This document shows, piece by piece, positions 24,491 through 34,379 of a stretch of 64,000 nt of DNA. The first letter of the stretch is position 1, and each line of letters opens with the position of its first letter. The stretch is taken from NCBI GenBank assembly GCA_019414045.1, contig DXMW01000004.1, positions 1-64,000 of the forward strand, written 5' to 3'. The stretch is from Collinsella sp. Lineage in GTDB: Bacteria > Actinomycetota > Coriobacteriia > Coriobacteriales > Coriobacteriaceae. Both the position numbers and the translations under genes were made by a program. The notes beneath the pieces were generated by a model that saw only the letters and a list, made by a program, of their open reading frames with translations, had not been told where the DNA came from and ran no database searches.

Positions 24491-25369
24491 TTAAAGGTTC
24501 ATGTTGCCGTGGATGTAGGGGGTGACCTCGGGGGAGATATGGCCGCAGCCCAGCTCGCGCAGCGTGGACTCGATGGCGGCGGGCAGCGGGGTCTTGCCTT
24601 CGGCGTCGACGGCGGCACCGCTGAGGGCGGCGATCTTGGCGACGTCTGCCGGCTCGGCCTCGATATGCATGCAGCCGCCGACGAGGCGTGCGCGGACCTG
24701 GTCCAGGCCAAGGTCGTGTAGGTAGTCCTCACAGGTGCGGATTACATCGACCTTCTCGCGCGTGAGCTCCTCGCCCGTGGGGACTCGCGTGGCCAGGCAG
24801 GCTCCTGCCGGCAGGTTCCAGACGGGGTATCCCCAGGCGCGTAGCAGCTCGCGCTCCTCGTCCTTGGTAAAGCCGACCTCCATAAGCGGCGAGCGCACGC
24901 CGAGCTCCTGGGCGGCGCGCATGCCGGGGCGGTAGTCGCCGCGGTCGCTTGCGTTGCTGCCGTCGATGACGGTGGGAAAGCCCAGCGACTTGGCGTGGTT
25001 GACGATGGCGGTAAAGCCGGCGCGCTTGCAGTGGTAGCAGCGGTCGGCGTCGTTGCAGGCTACCTGGGGGAGCTGCAGCTGATCGACCGAGAGGTTGAGT
25101 ACGGGAAGCTTAAAATGCGGCCCCTCATCGGCCTGCCCGTCAACCGCCCGCTCAAACGAAGCCTGCTCGGGCGTGCCGATGAGCGGCGTGGTGAGGTGAA
25201 CGAGAAGCGTGCTGGCGGGCATGATGCGGGCGCAGACCGCGGCCAAAAAGCTGCTGTCGACGCCACCGGAAAAGCCGATGGCGACGCGTCCGTATGCTAA
25301 AAGCAGCTGCTCGAGCGCTGCGAGTTTGTCCTGAAGCCCCTCTGCGGGTGCGGTGGTGTCTGAAAGCAT
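24491..25369 (-). CDS. larE: ATP-dependent sacrificial sulfur transferase LarE
   Basis: LarE adenylates the pyridinium biscarboxylate precursor and donates its own cysteine sulfur during synthesis of the nickel-pincer cofactor of lactate racemase. The 292-residue protein has the PP-loop FSGGVDSS at 33-40, the pattern CYHCKRAGF at 111-119, and the sulfur-donor cysteine in PAGACLATR (Cys191). larB, larC and larA are not in the window, so this copy is an orphan here. On the minus strand, an ATGACA-like -35 and TATAGT -10 (25404-25431) sit within an ACTCGGT/ACCGAGT dyad. The ATG at 25369 follows AAGGATCG. Confidence 0.9.
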   Translation of the reverse strand: MLSDTTAPAEGLQDKLAALEQLLLAYGRVAIGFSGGVDSSFLAAVCARIMPASTLLVHLTTPLIGTPEQASFERAVDGQADEGPHFKLPVLNLSVDQLQLPQVACNDADRCYHCKRAGFTAIVNHAKSLGFPTVIDGSNASDRGDYRPGMRAAQELGVRSPLMEVGFTKDEERELLRAWGYPVWNLPAGACLATRVPTGEELTREKVDVIRTCEDYLHDLGLDQVRARLVGGCMHIEAEPADVAKIAALSGAAVDAEGKTPLPAAIESTLRELGCGHISPEVTPYIHGNMNL

Positions 25370-25542
25370 AAGTCGATCCTTGCCGTTGAGTACTCGGTCG
25401 AAAACTATAATCCTACCGAGTCGCTTGTCATAAGACTTCTATCTATGTAACGAAAGTGCAATATGCTATATACGTTATATACAAGTTTACAGGTGCGGTA
25501 AAGTTGCGGGAGTACAGCAGCGCGAAGCGATGGGGGACCGAT

Positions 25543-26193
25543 ATGATCAAGGCCGTTATTTTTGACATGGACGGAACGCTGGTCGATACCGAGCGTTTGG
25601 GTATCAAGGCGTGGAAGGCGGGCGCGGCCGAGCTGGGATTCGCGATTGATGATGCGCTGATCCATCAGTTTATCGGTCGCACGCTGCCCGATGTCATGGA
25701 GATCCTTGATGAGCATTACGGCAGCTGCGAAACCGCTGAGGCAATCTATCGTCGCCATAGGGAGATTCGCGACGAGATGGTCAAGACCGATCTGGAGCTT
25801 AAGGACGGTGCCGCCGAGTGCCTCGACGAGCTGCTGGCTGCGGGCTATCACGTGGGTCTTGCGACGTCATCGCGCCACGTTACGGCCGAGCGCAACCTCA
25901 AGACGGTTGGCCTCTTTGACAAGTTTGAGACGGTGACCTGCGGCGAGGACGTCGTGCGCGGCAAGCCCGACCCCGAGATGTACCTGCTCGCCTGCGAGCG
26001 CGCGGGCTTTGCCCCCGAGGAGTGCGCCGTGGTCGAGGACTCACGCAACGGTTGCGTCTCGGGCATCACGGCCGGTTGCCATGTGTTTGCCGTTCCCGAC
26101 ATCGTGCCGCTGCCGCAGGACGTGGTGGACGGCTGCGAGGCTGTGCTCGATACGCTGTTCGATCTGACGGCCGCGGTCAAGGTCGTGTGTTAG
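25543..26193 (+). CDS. HAD-superfamily phosphatase (beta-phosphoglucomutase-like)
   Basis: This 216-residue HAD hydrolase has motif I FDMDGTLVDTE, motif II in LATSSRH, the motif III lysine near GKPDPEMYL, and motif IV VVEDSRNG. The cap insert after motif I is of the small helical type, as in beta-phosphoglucomutase and sugar-phosphate phosphatases. The ATG at 25543 follows GGGGGA. The upstream ORF extension to 25456 lacks a ribosome binding site. It is divergent from larE and convergent with a lacI-type gene. The substrate is unknown. Confidence 0.88.
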   Translation: MIKAVIFDMDGTLVDTERLGIKAWKAGAAELGFAIDDALIHQFIGRTLPDVMEILDEHYGSCETAEAIYRRHREIRDEMVKTDLELKDGAAECLDELLAAGYHVGLATSSRHVTAERNLKTVGLFDKFETVTCGEDVVRGKPDPEMYLLACERAGFAPEECAVVEDSRNGCVSGITAGCHVFAVPDIVPLPQDVVDGCEAVLDTLFDLTAAVKVVC

Positions 26194-26280
26194 CGTTCGC
26201 ACGCGAGTCGCCATGCCCCGCGCCCGATCCCGCAGGACGGCGACGGCAACGGCGCCCGCGCGGAGGCACTGTTCTAAAAA

Positions 26281-26335
26281 ATGGAATTGAATCCATTTTT
26301 GCAAAAAAGCTAATGAAAAATGGATTACATTCCAT
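26281..26335. repeat. AT-rich double palindrome between convergent genes
   Basis: Two 20-nt arms (26281-26300 and 26316-26335) pair at 18 positions. Each arm is itself a partial palindrome around TGGA and TCCA. Its role is unknown. Confidence 0.6.
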
Positions 26336-26387
26336 AAAAATCCGTAGCCGCAGGTTCGGCTAAACGGGGAAGGCCCGTGGGGTCAGC

Positions 26388-26429
26388 AAAAACGCCGCAG
26401 CGGGGCTGTTTCCGTTGCGGCGTTTTTTT
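26388..26429. terminator. Bidirectional terminator (HAD gene / lacI-type gene)
   Basis: A 13-bp stem, AACGCCGCAGCGG with CCGTTGCGGCGTT, is flanked by A5 and T7 between convergent genes. Confidence 0.9.
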
Positions 26430-26430
26430 G

Positions 26431-27564
26431 TTACAGGTAGGCGCCCAGGTTGATGTCGGTTGTCGGGACTATGGGTTGGCCCGTCGGATGCGGCTTGGCA
26501 TTTTGGGTGCTTACGCGCTCGAGCAAGAAGGGACGCACGATTTCCTGACGGTTGATGTCCTCGGTGGCCGTGACCGTGGTGACGGTGCGCGCGGCGGAGC
26601 CGATGCGGACTCGTTTGGTCTTGGCGGCAGGTTTATCCTCGATTTGTTCCATGAGCAGCTGCACGCCCTTGCGGCCGATCTCGTAGCCCGGTGGTGCTAC
26701 CGTGGTGAGGGGGACCGATCCGCTCCAGGCAAGCGGGTTGCCATCGCAGCCGGCCACGCGGACCTGCTCGGGGACGGAGATGCCTTTGTCTATCAGCGCC
26801 GAGATAACGCCCGACGCCAGTACGTCGGTCAGGCCGACCACGAAGTCAGGGCGCTCGTCCGCGGGGCGCTCAGCGATTTGGGCACCGATGCCGTAGCCGT
26901 CGGCAGCGGTATTCCATTCGCCGGCGTCGATGACTTCGATCTTGATATCGGGATGCAGGGCGAGGGCCTTGTGGATGCCAAGTACGCGCAAGGTGAGCTG
27001 CATAAATGCCGCTCTGCCCACAACGGTGATATGGCGTGCGCCACGGGCAACGGCGAGCTCGGCGATAATGCGGCCTTGTGCCTCGTTGTCGGCAGCCACG
27101 TAATAACCGGGCTCGGAGCAGTGGATGTCCAGATGGACGATCGGCACGGGCACTTTAGTCATGGCCGGGTGCCAGTCGGGGGATGCCATGGGCTGAACCA
27201 TGACGCCGGACATCTGAGTGCCCATAAAGTAGCGCAGGTAATGGTCTTCGAGAATGTCGTCGTTGTCGGCGTTAGCGATGAGCAAGTCATAGCCGTGCTT
27301 GCGTGCCTCGTTGTGGGCACCGCTGGCAATTTGGAGCGAAAAGCCGTGGTCGAGACGGGGGAGGACCAGGCCAAAGGACTTGGTGGTGCCGCCCGCGAGC
27401 TGACGGGCGCTTTGGTTGGGCAGGTAGCCAAGGCGATTAATGGTCTCGTTGATGAGCTTGAGGGTTTCGGGGCGCAACTTTTCGGGGTGGTTGAGCGCGT
27501 TGGATACCGTGCCCAGCGAGACCCCTGCCTCGCGCGCGACGTCGCTGATTTTTACCTTTGCCAT
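26431..27564 (-). CDS. LacI-family transcriptional regulator
   Basis: This 377-residue regulator has the helix-turn-helix VKISDVAREAGVSLGTVSNA, the hinge RLGYLPNQSARQL and a type I periplasmic-binding-like effector domain. The ATG at 27564 follows AAGGGGCC; the ORF is open for nearly 100 more codons upstream, but those run through repeat DNA and are not coding. No sugar operon adjoins it, so its targets are elsewhere or it acts more globally. Its last 30 residues (QPIVPTTDINLGAYL) extend a little beyond the family average. Confidence 0.9.
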   Translation of the reverse strand: MAKVKISDVAREAGVSLGTVSNALNHPEKLRPETLKLINETINRLGYLPNQSARQLAGGTTKSFGLVLPRLDHGFSLQIASGAHNEARKHGYDLLIANADNDDILEDHYLRYFMGTQMSGVMVQPMASPDWHPAMTKVPVPIVHLDIHCSEPGYYVAADNEAQGRIIAELAVARGARHITVVGRAAFMQLTLRVLGIHKALALHPDIKIEVIDAGEWNTAADGYGIGAQIAERPADERPDFVVGLTDVLASGVISALIDKGISVPEQVRVAGCDGNPLAWSGSVPLTTVAPPGYEIGRKGVQLLMEQIEDKPAAKTKRVRIGSAARTVTTVTATEDINRQEIVRPFLLERVSTQNAKPHPTGQPIVPTTDINLGAYL

Positions 27565-27628
27565 AGCGGCCCCTTTGATGCGTTTCAAGTACAAGCCAGA
27601 TTGTAGCATCGCCCGCCCCCAGGGTGTC

Positions 27629-27683
27629 AAAACCTGCCAATTAGGGACAGGTTTATTTTGGCAGGTTTTATCTGGGGAAACGC
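27629..27683. repeat. GGGACAG-type REP element, type AACCTGCC, inverted copy
   Basis: It is the reverse complement of the repeats at 24426 and 30207, with arms AAAACCTGCCAA and TTGGCAGGTTTT around TTAGGGACAGGTTTATT. It begins about 65 bp upstream of the lacI-type gene. Confidence 0.85.
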
Positions 27684-27697
27684 CGTTGCCAGCGCGA

Positions 27698-27969
27698 CCA
27701 CCACGAAGGGGGCAGGCACCTTTGTGGTGGCTTGAGCTGCCCGGGCCTTCAATTGTCTCGATCTGTAACATCTGGACGGCAAAACCGGCTCTACCTGTTA
27801 CAGATCGAGACATAGTGCTGGGGCCGAACCGTAATGTCTCAATCTGTAACACTAAGCCGGCTTATTGCGGCCCAGATGTTACAGATTGAGATCTTTCGCC
27901 GGGATAGGCCGCCGCGCCGGTCCAAACCACCACAAAGGTGCCTGTCCCCTTCGTGGTGGTTTGGACCGG
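27698..27969. repeat. Cluster of four palindromes upstream of glmS
   Basis: This stretch holds four units. 27698-27730 is a CCACCAC...GTGGTGG hairpin containing GGGGGCAGG. 27755-27811 has arms TCTCGATCTGTAACA and its complement. 27836-27891 has arms TCTCAATCTGTAACA and its complement. 27917-27969 has perfect 17-nt arms around a variant of the first unit that contains CCTGTCCCC. Together with the REP at 27629 it fills the 558-bp gap before glmS. No gene is visible. Confidence 0.85.
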
Positions 27970-28122
27970 CTGGGCATGTGTGCATCGGGTGGTATCTAAG
28001 TTGAGATACCACTTCTGGTATATCAGCTTGCGCTTGCGTGAGTACAATACTCGAACGTTATACGTCTCAGCGCCCCCTGTGCGTGGACGTCTTGCAGTCA
28101 CGCGAACGAAGGGATTTATCCT

Positions 28123-29970
<1,848 letters not shown>

Positions 29971-29975
29971 TTGTT

Positions 29976-30003
29976 GTTCCGGCGTTTTACCAAACGCCGG
30001 AAC
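29976..30003 (+). terminator. Hairpin after glmS
   Basis: A perfect 12-bp stem, GTTCCGGCGTTT with AAACGCCGGAAC, follows the stop by 5 nt but has no T tract. It may stabilise the mRNA end or terminate weakly. Confidence 0.6.
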
Positions 30004-30014
30004 TGCTCGACGCT

Positions 30015-30116
30015 GCGCGAGCCGCATTCACGCCAATCTGACGTTCAATTTCGAGGGCGCGACCAGAAGGTCAGCGCCCTCTCATTTCACGTCACCTTGG
30101 CGCAAATGCGGCTCGC
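30015..30116. repeat. Composite palindromic element (glmS 3' side)
   Basis: Outer arms (30015-30036 and 30097-30116) contain GAGCCGCATT and AATGCGGCTC. Inside them, GAGGGCGC (30053-30060) pairs with GCGCCCTC (30074-30081) and GACC-AGAA-GGTC caps the stem. It has the same three-tier plan as the family A elements but a different core. Confidence 0.75.
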
Positions 30117-30171
30117 TCGCTGTTGGTGACTGACATCAGGTGCTCCGTTGTCGAAACGCGCTAACAAGAAG

Positions 30172-30201
30172 GGCCCGGCTCCGTTGTGGCGGAGTCGGGC
30201 C
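30172..30201 (-). terminator. Terminator of the GntR-family gene
   Basis: GGCCCGGCTCCG pairs with CGGAGTCGGGCC. Read on the minus strand, it lies just past the end of the regulator gene and is followed by CTTCTTGTT. Confidence 0.65.
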
Positions 30202-30206
30202 TTGTT

Positions 30207-30259
30207 GCGTTTGCCCAGATAAAACCTGCCAAAATAAACTTGTCCCTTTTTGGCAGGTT
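30207..30259. repeat. GGGACAG-type REP element, type AACCTGCC, copy 2
   Basis: It is almost identical to 24426-24478, with arms AACCTGCCAAAA and TTTTTGGCAGGTT. Its last bases form part of the stop codon of the GntR-family gene. Confidence 0.85.
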
Positions 30260-30959
30260 AGCGGAGCTTGCTGGTCTCGAAGTACTTGGGATATTGGTCC
30301 AGGACCTCGGTCTGGTTGCGGAACATCATATGCAGGTGCTTGCTGACCAAAAAGCTCGCCTCGATGGGGTCGCGACCGGCGATAGCGCGGCGGATTTTCT
30401 TGTGCTCGTTAACAATCTCCTGATTGTCGAGCCTCTGCGTGGCGGCGCGCAGCCAGCGGAAGCGCTCCAGGTCGGCATTGGTCGCCTCGAGCCACGACCA
30501 CACGGTGCTGCGGCACGCGATGTTAAAGATCATGCGGTGCATGAGGTTGTCGCTTAAAAAGAAGCCGATGCGATCCTCCTCGGCCATGGTCTTTTCCTGC
30601 AGCGCGATGGCTCGGTCGAGCTGCTCGATGCCTGCCGAGGTGGCACGGGCGCAGCACTCTACAATCACCTGCTTTTCCAGGTGCTCGCGAATGTAGCAGG
30701 CGCTCTCGGCAAGAGTGAGGTTGATGGGCGAGACATAGGTGCCGCTTTGGGGCACGGTACGCACCAGGCCCTCTTGCGCCAGACGCACCAGCGCCTCGCG
30801 CACAGGGGTGCGCCCCATATCCAGGTCGTCACAAAGCTGCTTGACACCCAGTTTTTCGCCCGGTTTGTAGTCCAGGTAGACGATTTTGCGTCGAATGGTG
30901 TGGTAGGACTGGTCCTGTAGGCTCGTTTCCTGCTCGCCGACGTGCATCGATTCTTCCAT
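30258..30959 (-). CDS. GntR-family (FadR/FCD-type) transcriptional regulator
   Basis: This 233-residue regulator has a winged helix near the N-terminus (GEKLGVKQLCDDLDMGRTPVREALVRL) and an all-helical FCD ligand domain (LMHRMIFNIACRS, VNEHKKIRRAIAGRD). FadR-type regulators often bind organic acids with a metal. The start at 30959 (MEESMHV) follows GAGG at a good distance; an ATG at 30983 is the alternative. It is divergent from the YeiH-type transporter, 190 bp away, and is the obvious candidate to control it. Confidence 0.9.
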   Translation of the reverse strand: MEESMHVGEQETSLQDQSYHTIRRKIVYLDYKPGEKLGVKQLCDDLDMGRTPVREALVRLAQEGLVRTVPQSGTYVSPINLTLAESACYIREHLEKQVIVECCARATSAGIEQLDRAIALQEKTMAEEDRIGFFLSDNLMHRMIFNIACRSTVWSWLEATNADLERFRWLRAATQRLDNQEIVNEHKKIRRAIAGRDPIEASFLVSKHLHMMFRNQTEVLDQYPKYFETSKLR

Positions 30960-31152
30960 AGTGCCTCGCAACCGTTCTATCACACTGATATGTCAGCTGT
31001 TAATTATGCCGCGAATCGGCTCTCCGCGGTGGGTAATTCGACTGTTGCCCAAGAACTATTGCGGCATCTTGGTCTGTGTTTACGCATGGCTGTGCTCAAC
31101 GTTGCCGTATCATAAGCCGTCGCAAACGTGAAATAGAAAGAAGGAATCCCAT

Positions 31153-32187
31153 ATGCAACTGGCAAATATCGTACGCGAGCGCTGGAAGGGCGTTTTGTTC
31201 TGCCTGATCATCGCCATTCCCGCAACGCTGCTCGGCAAGCAGATCGAGGTGGTCGGCGGGCCGGTATTCGCCATCCTCATCGGCATGGTTCTGGCACTTG
31301 TCTTTCCCAAGCATCGTCGTGAGCCGCTTGCCGCCGGCGTTACCTATACGTCTAAAAAGATCTTGCAGTATGCGGTCATCCTGCTTGGCTTTGGCATGAA
31401 CCTCTCCCAGATTCTGTCCAAGGGCGCCCAGTCGCTGCCGATTATCGTGGCGACGATCTCGACCTCGCTTGTCATCGCCTTTGTGCTCTGCCGCGTTATG
31501 AACGTGCCGGGTAAGATCTCGACGCTTGTGGGTGTGGGTTCGTCGATTTGCGGCGGTTCTGCCATCGCCGCGACCGCACCCGTCATCGATGCCGACGATC
31601 GCGAGATTGCCCAGGCTATTTCGGTCATCTTCCTGTTTAACGTTATCGCGGCGCTCGTGTTTCCGACGCTCGGTGGTATGCTCGGGCTGACCAACGAGGG
31701 CTTTGGCCTGTTTGCCGGCACCGCCATCAACGACACCTCGTCCGTAACGGCTGCGGCGAGTGCTTGGGACAGTATGCATCCCGGTGCCAATGTGCTCGAG
31801 AGCGCCACGGTGGTCAAGCTCACCAGGACGCTGGCCATTATTCCCATCACGTTGGTCCTCGCATGCTGGCAGATGCATCTGGCGCGTAAGGCCGGCGGCG
31901 ACGCCAAAAGCACGTTTTCGCTTAAACGCGCGTTTCCCATGTTCGTGCTGTTCTTTGTGCTGGCAAGCGTGGTCACCACGGTGTTTCAGCTTCCCACGTC
32001 CATTACGGCGCCCATCAAGGAGCTTTCGAAGTTCTTTATCGTGATGGCCATGGCGGCTATTGGCTTTAATACCGATATCGTCGAGCTGGTCAAAAAGGGC
32101 GGCAAGCCCATCGCGCTGGGCTTTTGCTGCTGGATTGGCATTGCGTGCATGAGCTTGGGAATGCAGCACGTGCTGGGAATCTGGTAG
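31153..32187 (+). CDS. YeiH-family putative sulfate exporter
   Basis: This 344-residue integral membrane protein has about ten hydrophobic segments and belongs to the UPF0324/YeiH family, annotated as putative sulfate exporters. The conserved GVGSSICGGSAIAATAPV re-entrant-like motif and GTAINDTSSVTAA segment are present. Transport substrate is not proven for the family; sulfate or sulfonate-derived anions are suggested elsewhere. GAAAGAAGGA precedes the ATG. Control by the divergent GntR-family regulator is inferred from position. Confidence 0.88.
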   Translation: MQLANIVRERWKGVLFCLIIAIPATLLGKQIEVVGGPVFAILIGMVLALVFPKHRREPLAAGVTYTSKKILQYAVILLGFGMNLSQILSKGAQSLPIIVATISTSLVIAFVLCRVMNVPGKISTLVGVGSSICGGSAIAATAPVIDADDREIAQAISVIFLFNVIAALVFPTLGGMLGLTNEGFGLFAGTAINDTSSVTAAASAWDSMHPGANVLESATVVKLTRTLAIIPITLVLACWQMHLARKAGGDAKSTFSLKRAFPMFVLFFVLASVVTTVFQLPTSITAPIKELSKFFIVMAMAAIGFNTDIVELVKKGGKPIALGFCCWIGIACMSLGMQHVLGIW

Positions 32188-32248
32188 AGAAGTAGCTTAT
32201 TCGCGTGCTGGTTGCTGGTTGCTGGTGAGCGCAAGCCTGCGGTGGAGC

Positions 32249-32309
32249 GATAGGAGCTCTTGCGGGTATGGCTTGTCCGCAGGTTTATAAGTCCCGAAGA
32301 GCTCTTATC
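32249..32309 (+). promoter_or_regulatory. Long dyad in the leader of the NtrC-like gene
   Basis: GATAGGAGCTCTT (32249-32261) pairs with AAGAGCTCTTATC (32297-32309) at 12 of 13 positions, with an inner TGCGG/CCGCA stem. It lies between the YeiH-type gene and the next regulator and could be an operator or the terminator-like end of the former. Confidence 0.5.
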
Positions 32310-32460
32310 GCCCCGCCAGGATGGCGATGCGGGGCAACACCTATACTCGCAGGACGGCGCTTTCTGCCCTATAGTGTTTGGTGAGCAATATCGTTCAATT
32401 TTGAAACACTCGGTCGTGCGACCGTCGGCGGTTGCACGTCGCCGCGGACAGGGGCAAATC

Positions 32461-33678
32461 ATGGATAGCGATGCCAAGCTGAACATCTTGACCGAGGCCC
32501 TGGCTGCTGCCGGGGCCTCGGCATTGGCAATCGATGCGCGTGGGGACGTCGCGATTTCGACCATGAATGACGCGGCGCTTGAGCGGGATGTGGCAGCTTT
32601 TGTTGCCGAACGCCTCGACCGTATAGGAGACGGCGCGCGTCTGGTTATGGGGCGTGCGGGTACGCGCCTGAGCCTGACCGTTCGCCCCGCCGACAAAGAG
32701 GGCGGGGGCCTTTGGGTCGTCGTGGTCCGCGAGGTGCGCGGCGCCGCGGCGCACGCGGGCATCGAGTGGCTCAACGCCGACGAAGTTGAGGCCCGCTACG
32801 AATCGAGCGCGTACGGCATCGTTGAGGGGCCTGCCTCGGTGGCTGCGCCGGTCGCCGAGAGCTACGCGCGCGGTGTGCCCCTTATGCTCGAGGGCGAGCT
32901 GGGAACGGGTCAGGTCGAGATTGCCATGCGCCTCTATCTGGACGGTCCTTTTGTCGATCAGCCCTTTGTTGCCGTTGCGCTCGATGAGCTAACGGATCGC
33001 GGCTGGCGCCATCTGCTCAAAAGCGCCGAATCGCCGTTGTTCCAAACGGGGCTGACGCTTTGCATTGAGGGCTGGAACACGGTTGGCCCCCAGCGTCTCC
33101 GCGAGCTCGTTTCCACGATGGCCGACACCGCGTTGGCGACGCGCTGCCATGTGGTGCTGACGGCGAATGACATGCCGGGCGGCAGCGAAAGTGATCAAGC
33201 CGCCTTTGTGACCGAGCGCTTCGCCTGTGCGGTGAGCGTGGCGCCGGCAATCGTCGAGCAGGGAGCCACGTCGCAAAAGATTGCGCGCTATTTGGAATAT
33301 CTCGCTGGTGCATTTGGGACGGCAGCGCCCACGCTGTCTGCCGCGGCGACGAAGGCGCTCGATGCTTACCGCTGGCCGCGCAATTATCTGCAGCTCCGCG
33401 AGGTCTCGGAACGACTGTATATATTGGTGGGGGCGGGCACGGTGGATCGCGCTGTGGCGGAGGAAGTGCTAGCCCAAGAGGACGTGATTAAGACCGCAAC
33501 CTTTGGCGCCCCGACACTCGAAAGCGACCTGTATATCCTGCGACCGCTGGCCGATACCGAGCGAGATATCGCGCATCTGGTTGTAGATCATCTCCACGGC
33601 AACCGAACCCGTGCGGCGGAGGTGCTGGGCATAAGCCGAACAACGCTGTGGCGCTTACTGAAGGACGATGACCGTTGA
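32461..33678 (+). CDS. Degenerate NtrC/PrpR-like regulator with Fis-type HTH
   Basis: The 405-residue protein ends in a clear Fis-type helix-turn-helix (HLHGNRTRAAEVLGISRTTLWRLLK). It contains a decayed sigma-54 activator AAA+ core. The Walker A region reads GELGTGQVE, where the lysine of GxxGxGK is Gln, and the sigma-54 contact motif GAFTGA is absent. WPRNYLQLREV corresponds to the conserved WPGNVRELRN end of the AAA+ domain. It therefore probably binds DNA without ATP-driven open-complex formation and acts with the housekeeping sigma factor. The N-terminal 100 residues are an unassigned sensory-like region. The ATG at 32461 was chosen within a longer ORF, and its ribosome binding site (AGGGG) is modest. 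Confidence 0.8.
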   Translation: MDSDAKLNILTEALAAAGASALAIDARGDVAISTMNDAALERDVAAFVAERLDRIGDGARLVMGRAGTRLSLTVRPADKEGGGLWVVVVREVRGAAAHAGIEWLNADEVEARYESSAYGIVEGPASVAAPVAESYARGVPLMLEGELGTGQVEIAMRLYLDGPFVDQPFVAVALDELTDRGWRHLLKSAESPLFQTGLTLCIEGWNTVGPQRLRELVSTMADTALATRCHVVLTANDMPGGSESDQAAFVTERFACAVSVAPAIVEQGATSQKIARYLEYLAGAFGTAAPTLSAAATKALDAYRWPRNYLQLREVSERLYILVGAGTVDRAVAEEVLAQEDVIKTATFGAPTLESDLYILRPLADTERDIAHLVVDHLHGNRTRAAEVLGISRTTLWRLLKDDDR

Positions 33679-33762
33679 GCGAGGCGCCCGTGACCGCGCG
33701 CGACGCGTGTGCTACAGTCCAAAGCGTTATTGTTTCGATTTGGTTACGGCGTGCGGGGGCGT

Positions 33763-34338
33763 ATGGCTGAGACTACAAAACCGAGCCGCAGAAGGCGGAG
33801 CGCCGCGCCGGTTAACCGACGCACAACATCGGTGACGTGGGGCAAACACGCCTCGGGGTTTGACGGCTCGTTCAAGCGCACTAAATACGGCTATCCTTCG
33901 ACAGGTGCCCGCTTGGCAATGCAGGCAGAGTCCTCGCTGTGGGACCGCAAACGCGTGGTGGGTTCAAAGCTCAAGCACGACGGCACGCTCGGCTACATCA
34001 GCCGCGGGGCGGCTCGTCGCAGCGGACTCAATCCGGCTGGTTGGCATCGTTATGTTCCGATCGCGGTCGTCGTTGCAGTGATCGTCATCGCACTCGCTGC
34101 GCTTGGCTACGCCGGCGACGGTGCCAACTTGGACGCGATGTTTAAATCGCCCGAGCTCGCGCATGCAGGCACAGAAATTGTCGAGGGCGCTCAGACCCAG
34201 ACGGGCGTCGCGCCCCAGCGCGGTATCGTTGCGGCGGCCTCCACCATCGCCGACGCTCAAAAGGACGAGGGCGAACAGGGCGACGGCGCCGAAACGACCC
34301 ACACGAACGAAACGACGACAACTCCATCGGCAAGATAA
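33763..34338 (+). CDS. Hypothetical single-pass membrane protein
   Basis: This 191-residue protein of unknown family has a basic N-terminal region (KPSRRRRSAAPVNRR), then about 60 mixed residues. One membrane segment (YVPIAVVVAVIVIALAALGY) lies near residue 105, with an acidic, threonine-rich C-terminal tail after it. The topology suggests a cytoplasmic N-terminus and an exposed tail. The start at 33763 follows GCGGGGGC. It lies downstream of the NtrC-like gene with an 85-bp gap. Function unknown. Confidence 0.6.
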   Translation: MAETTKPSRRRRSAAPVNRRTTSVTWGKHASGFDGSFKRTKYGYPSTGARLAMQAESSLWDRKRVVGSKLKHDGTLGYISRGAARRSGLNPAGWHRYVPIAVVVAVIVIALAALGYAGDGANLDAMFKSPELAHAGTEIVEGAQTQTGVAPQRGIVAAASTIADAQKDEGEQGDGAETTHTNETTTTPSAR

Positions 34339-34348
34339 GTTGCGAGCG

Positions 34349-34376
34349 GGTCCGCCGTTCGTTAGAACGGCGGAAC
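34349..34376. terminator. Hairpin between convergent genes
   Basis: TCCGCCGTTC, loop GTTA, GAACGGCGGA gives a perfect 10-bp stem between convergent genes, without a long T run. Confidence 0.6.
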
Positions 34377-34379
34377 TAA

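Noticed and set aside
27970..28122. glmS ribozyme upstream of glmS
   Set aside because: The conserved ribozyme core is not visible in the short interval between the repeats and the start codon.
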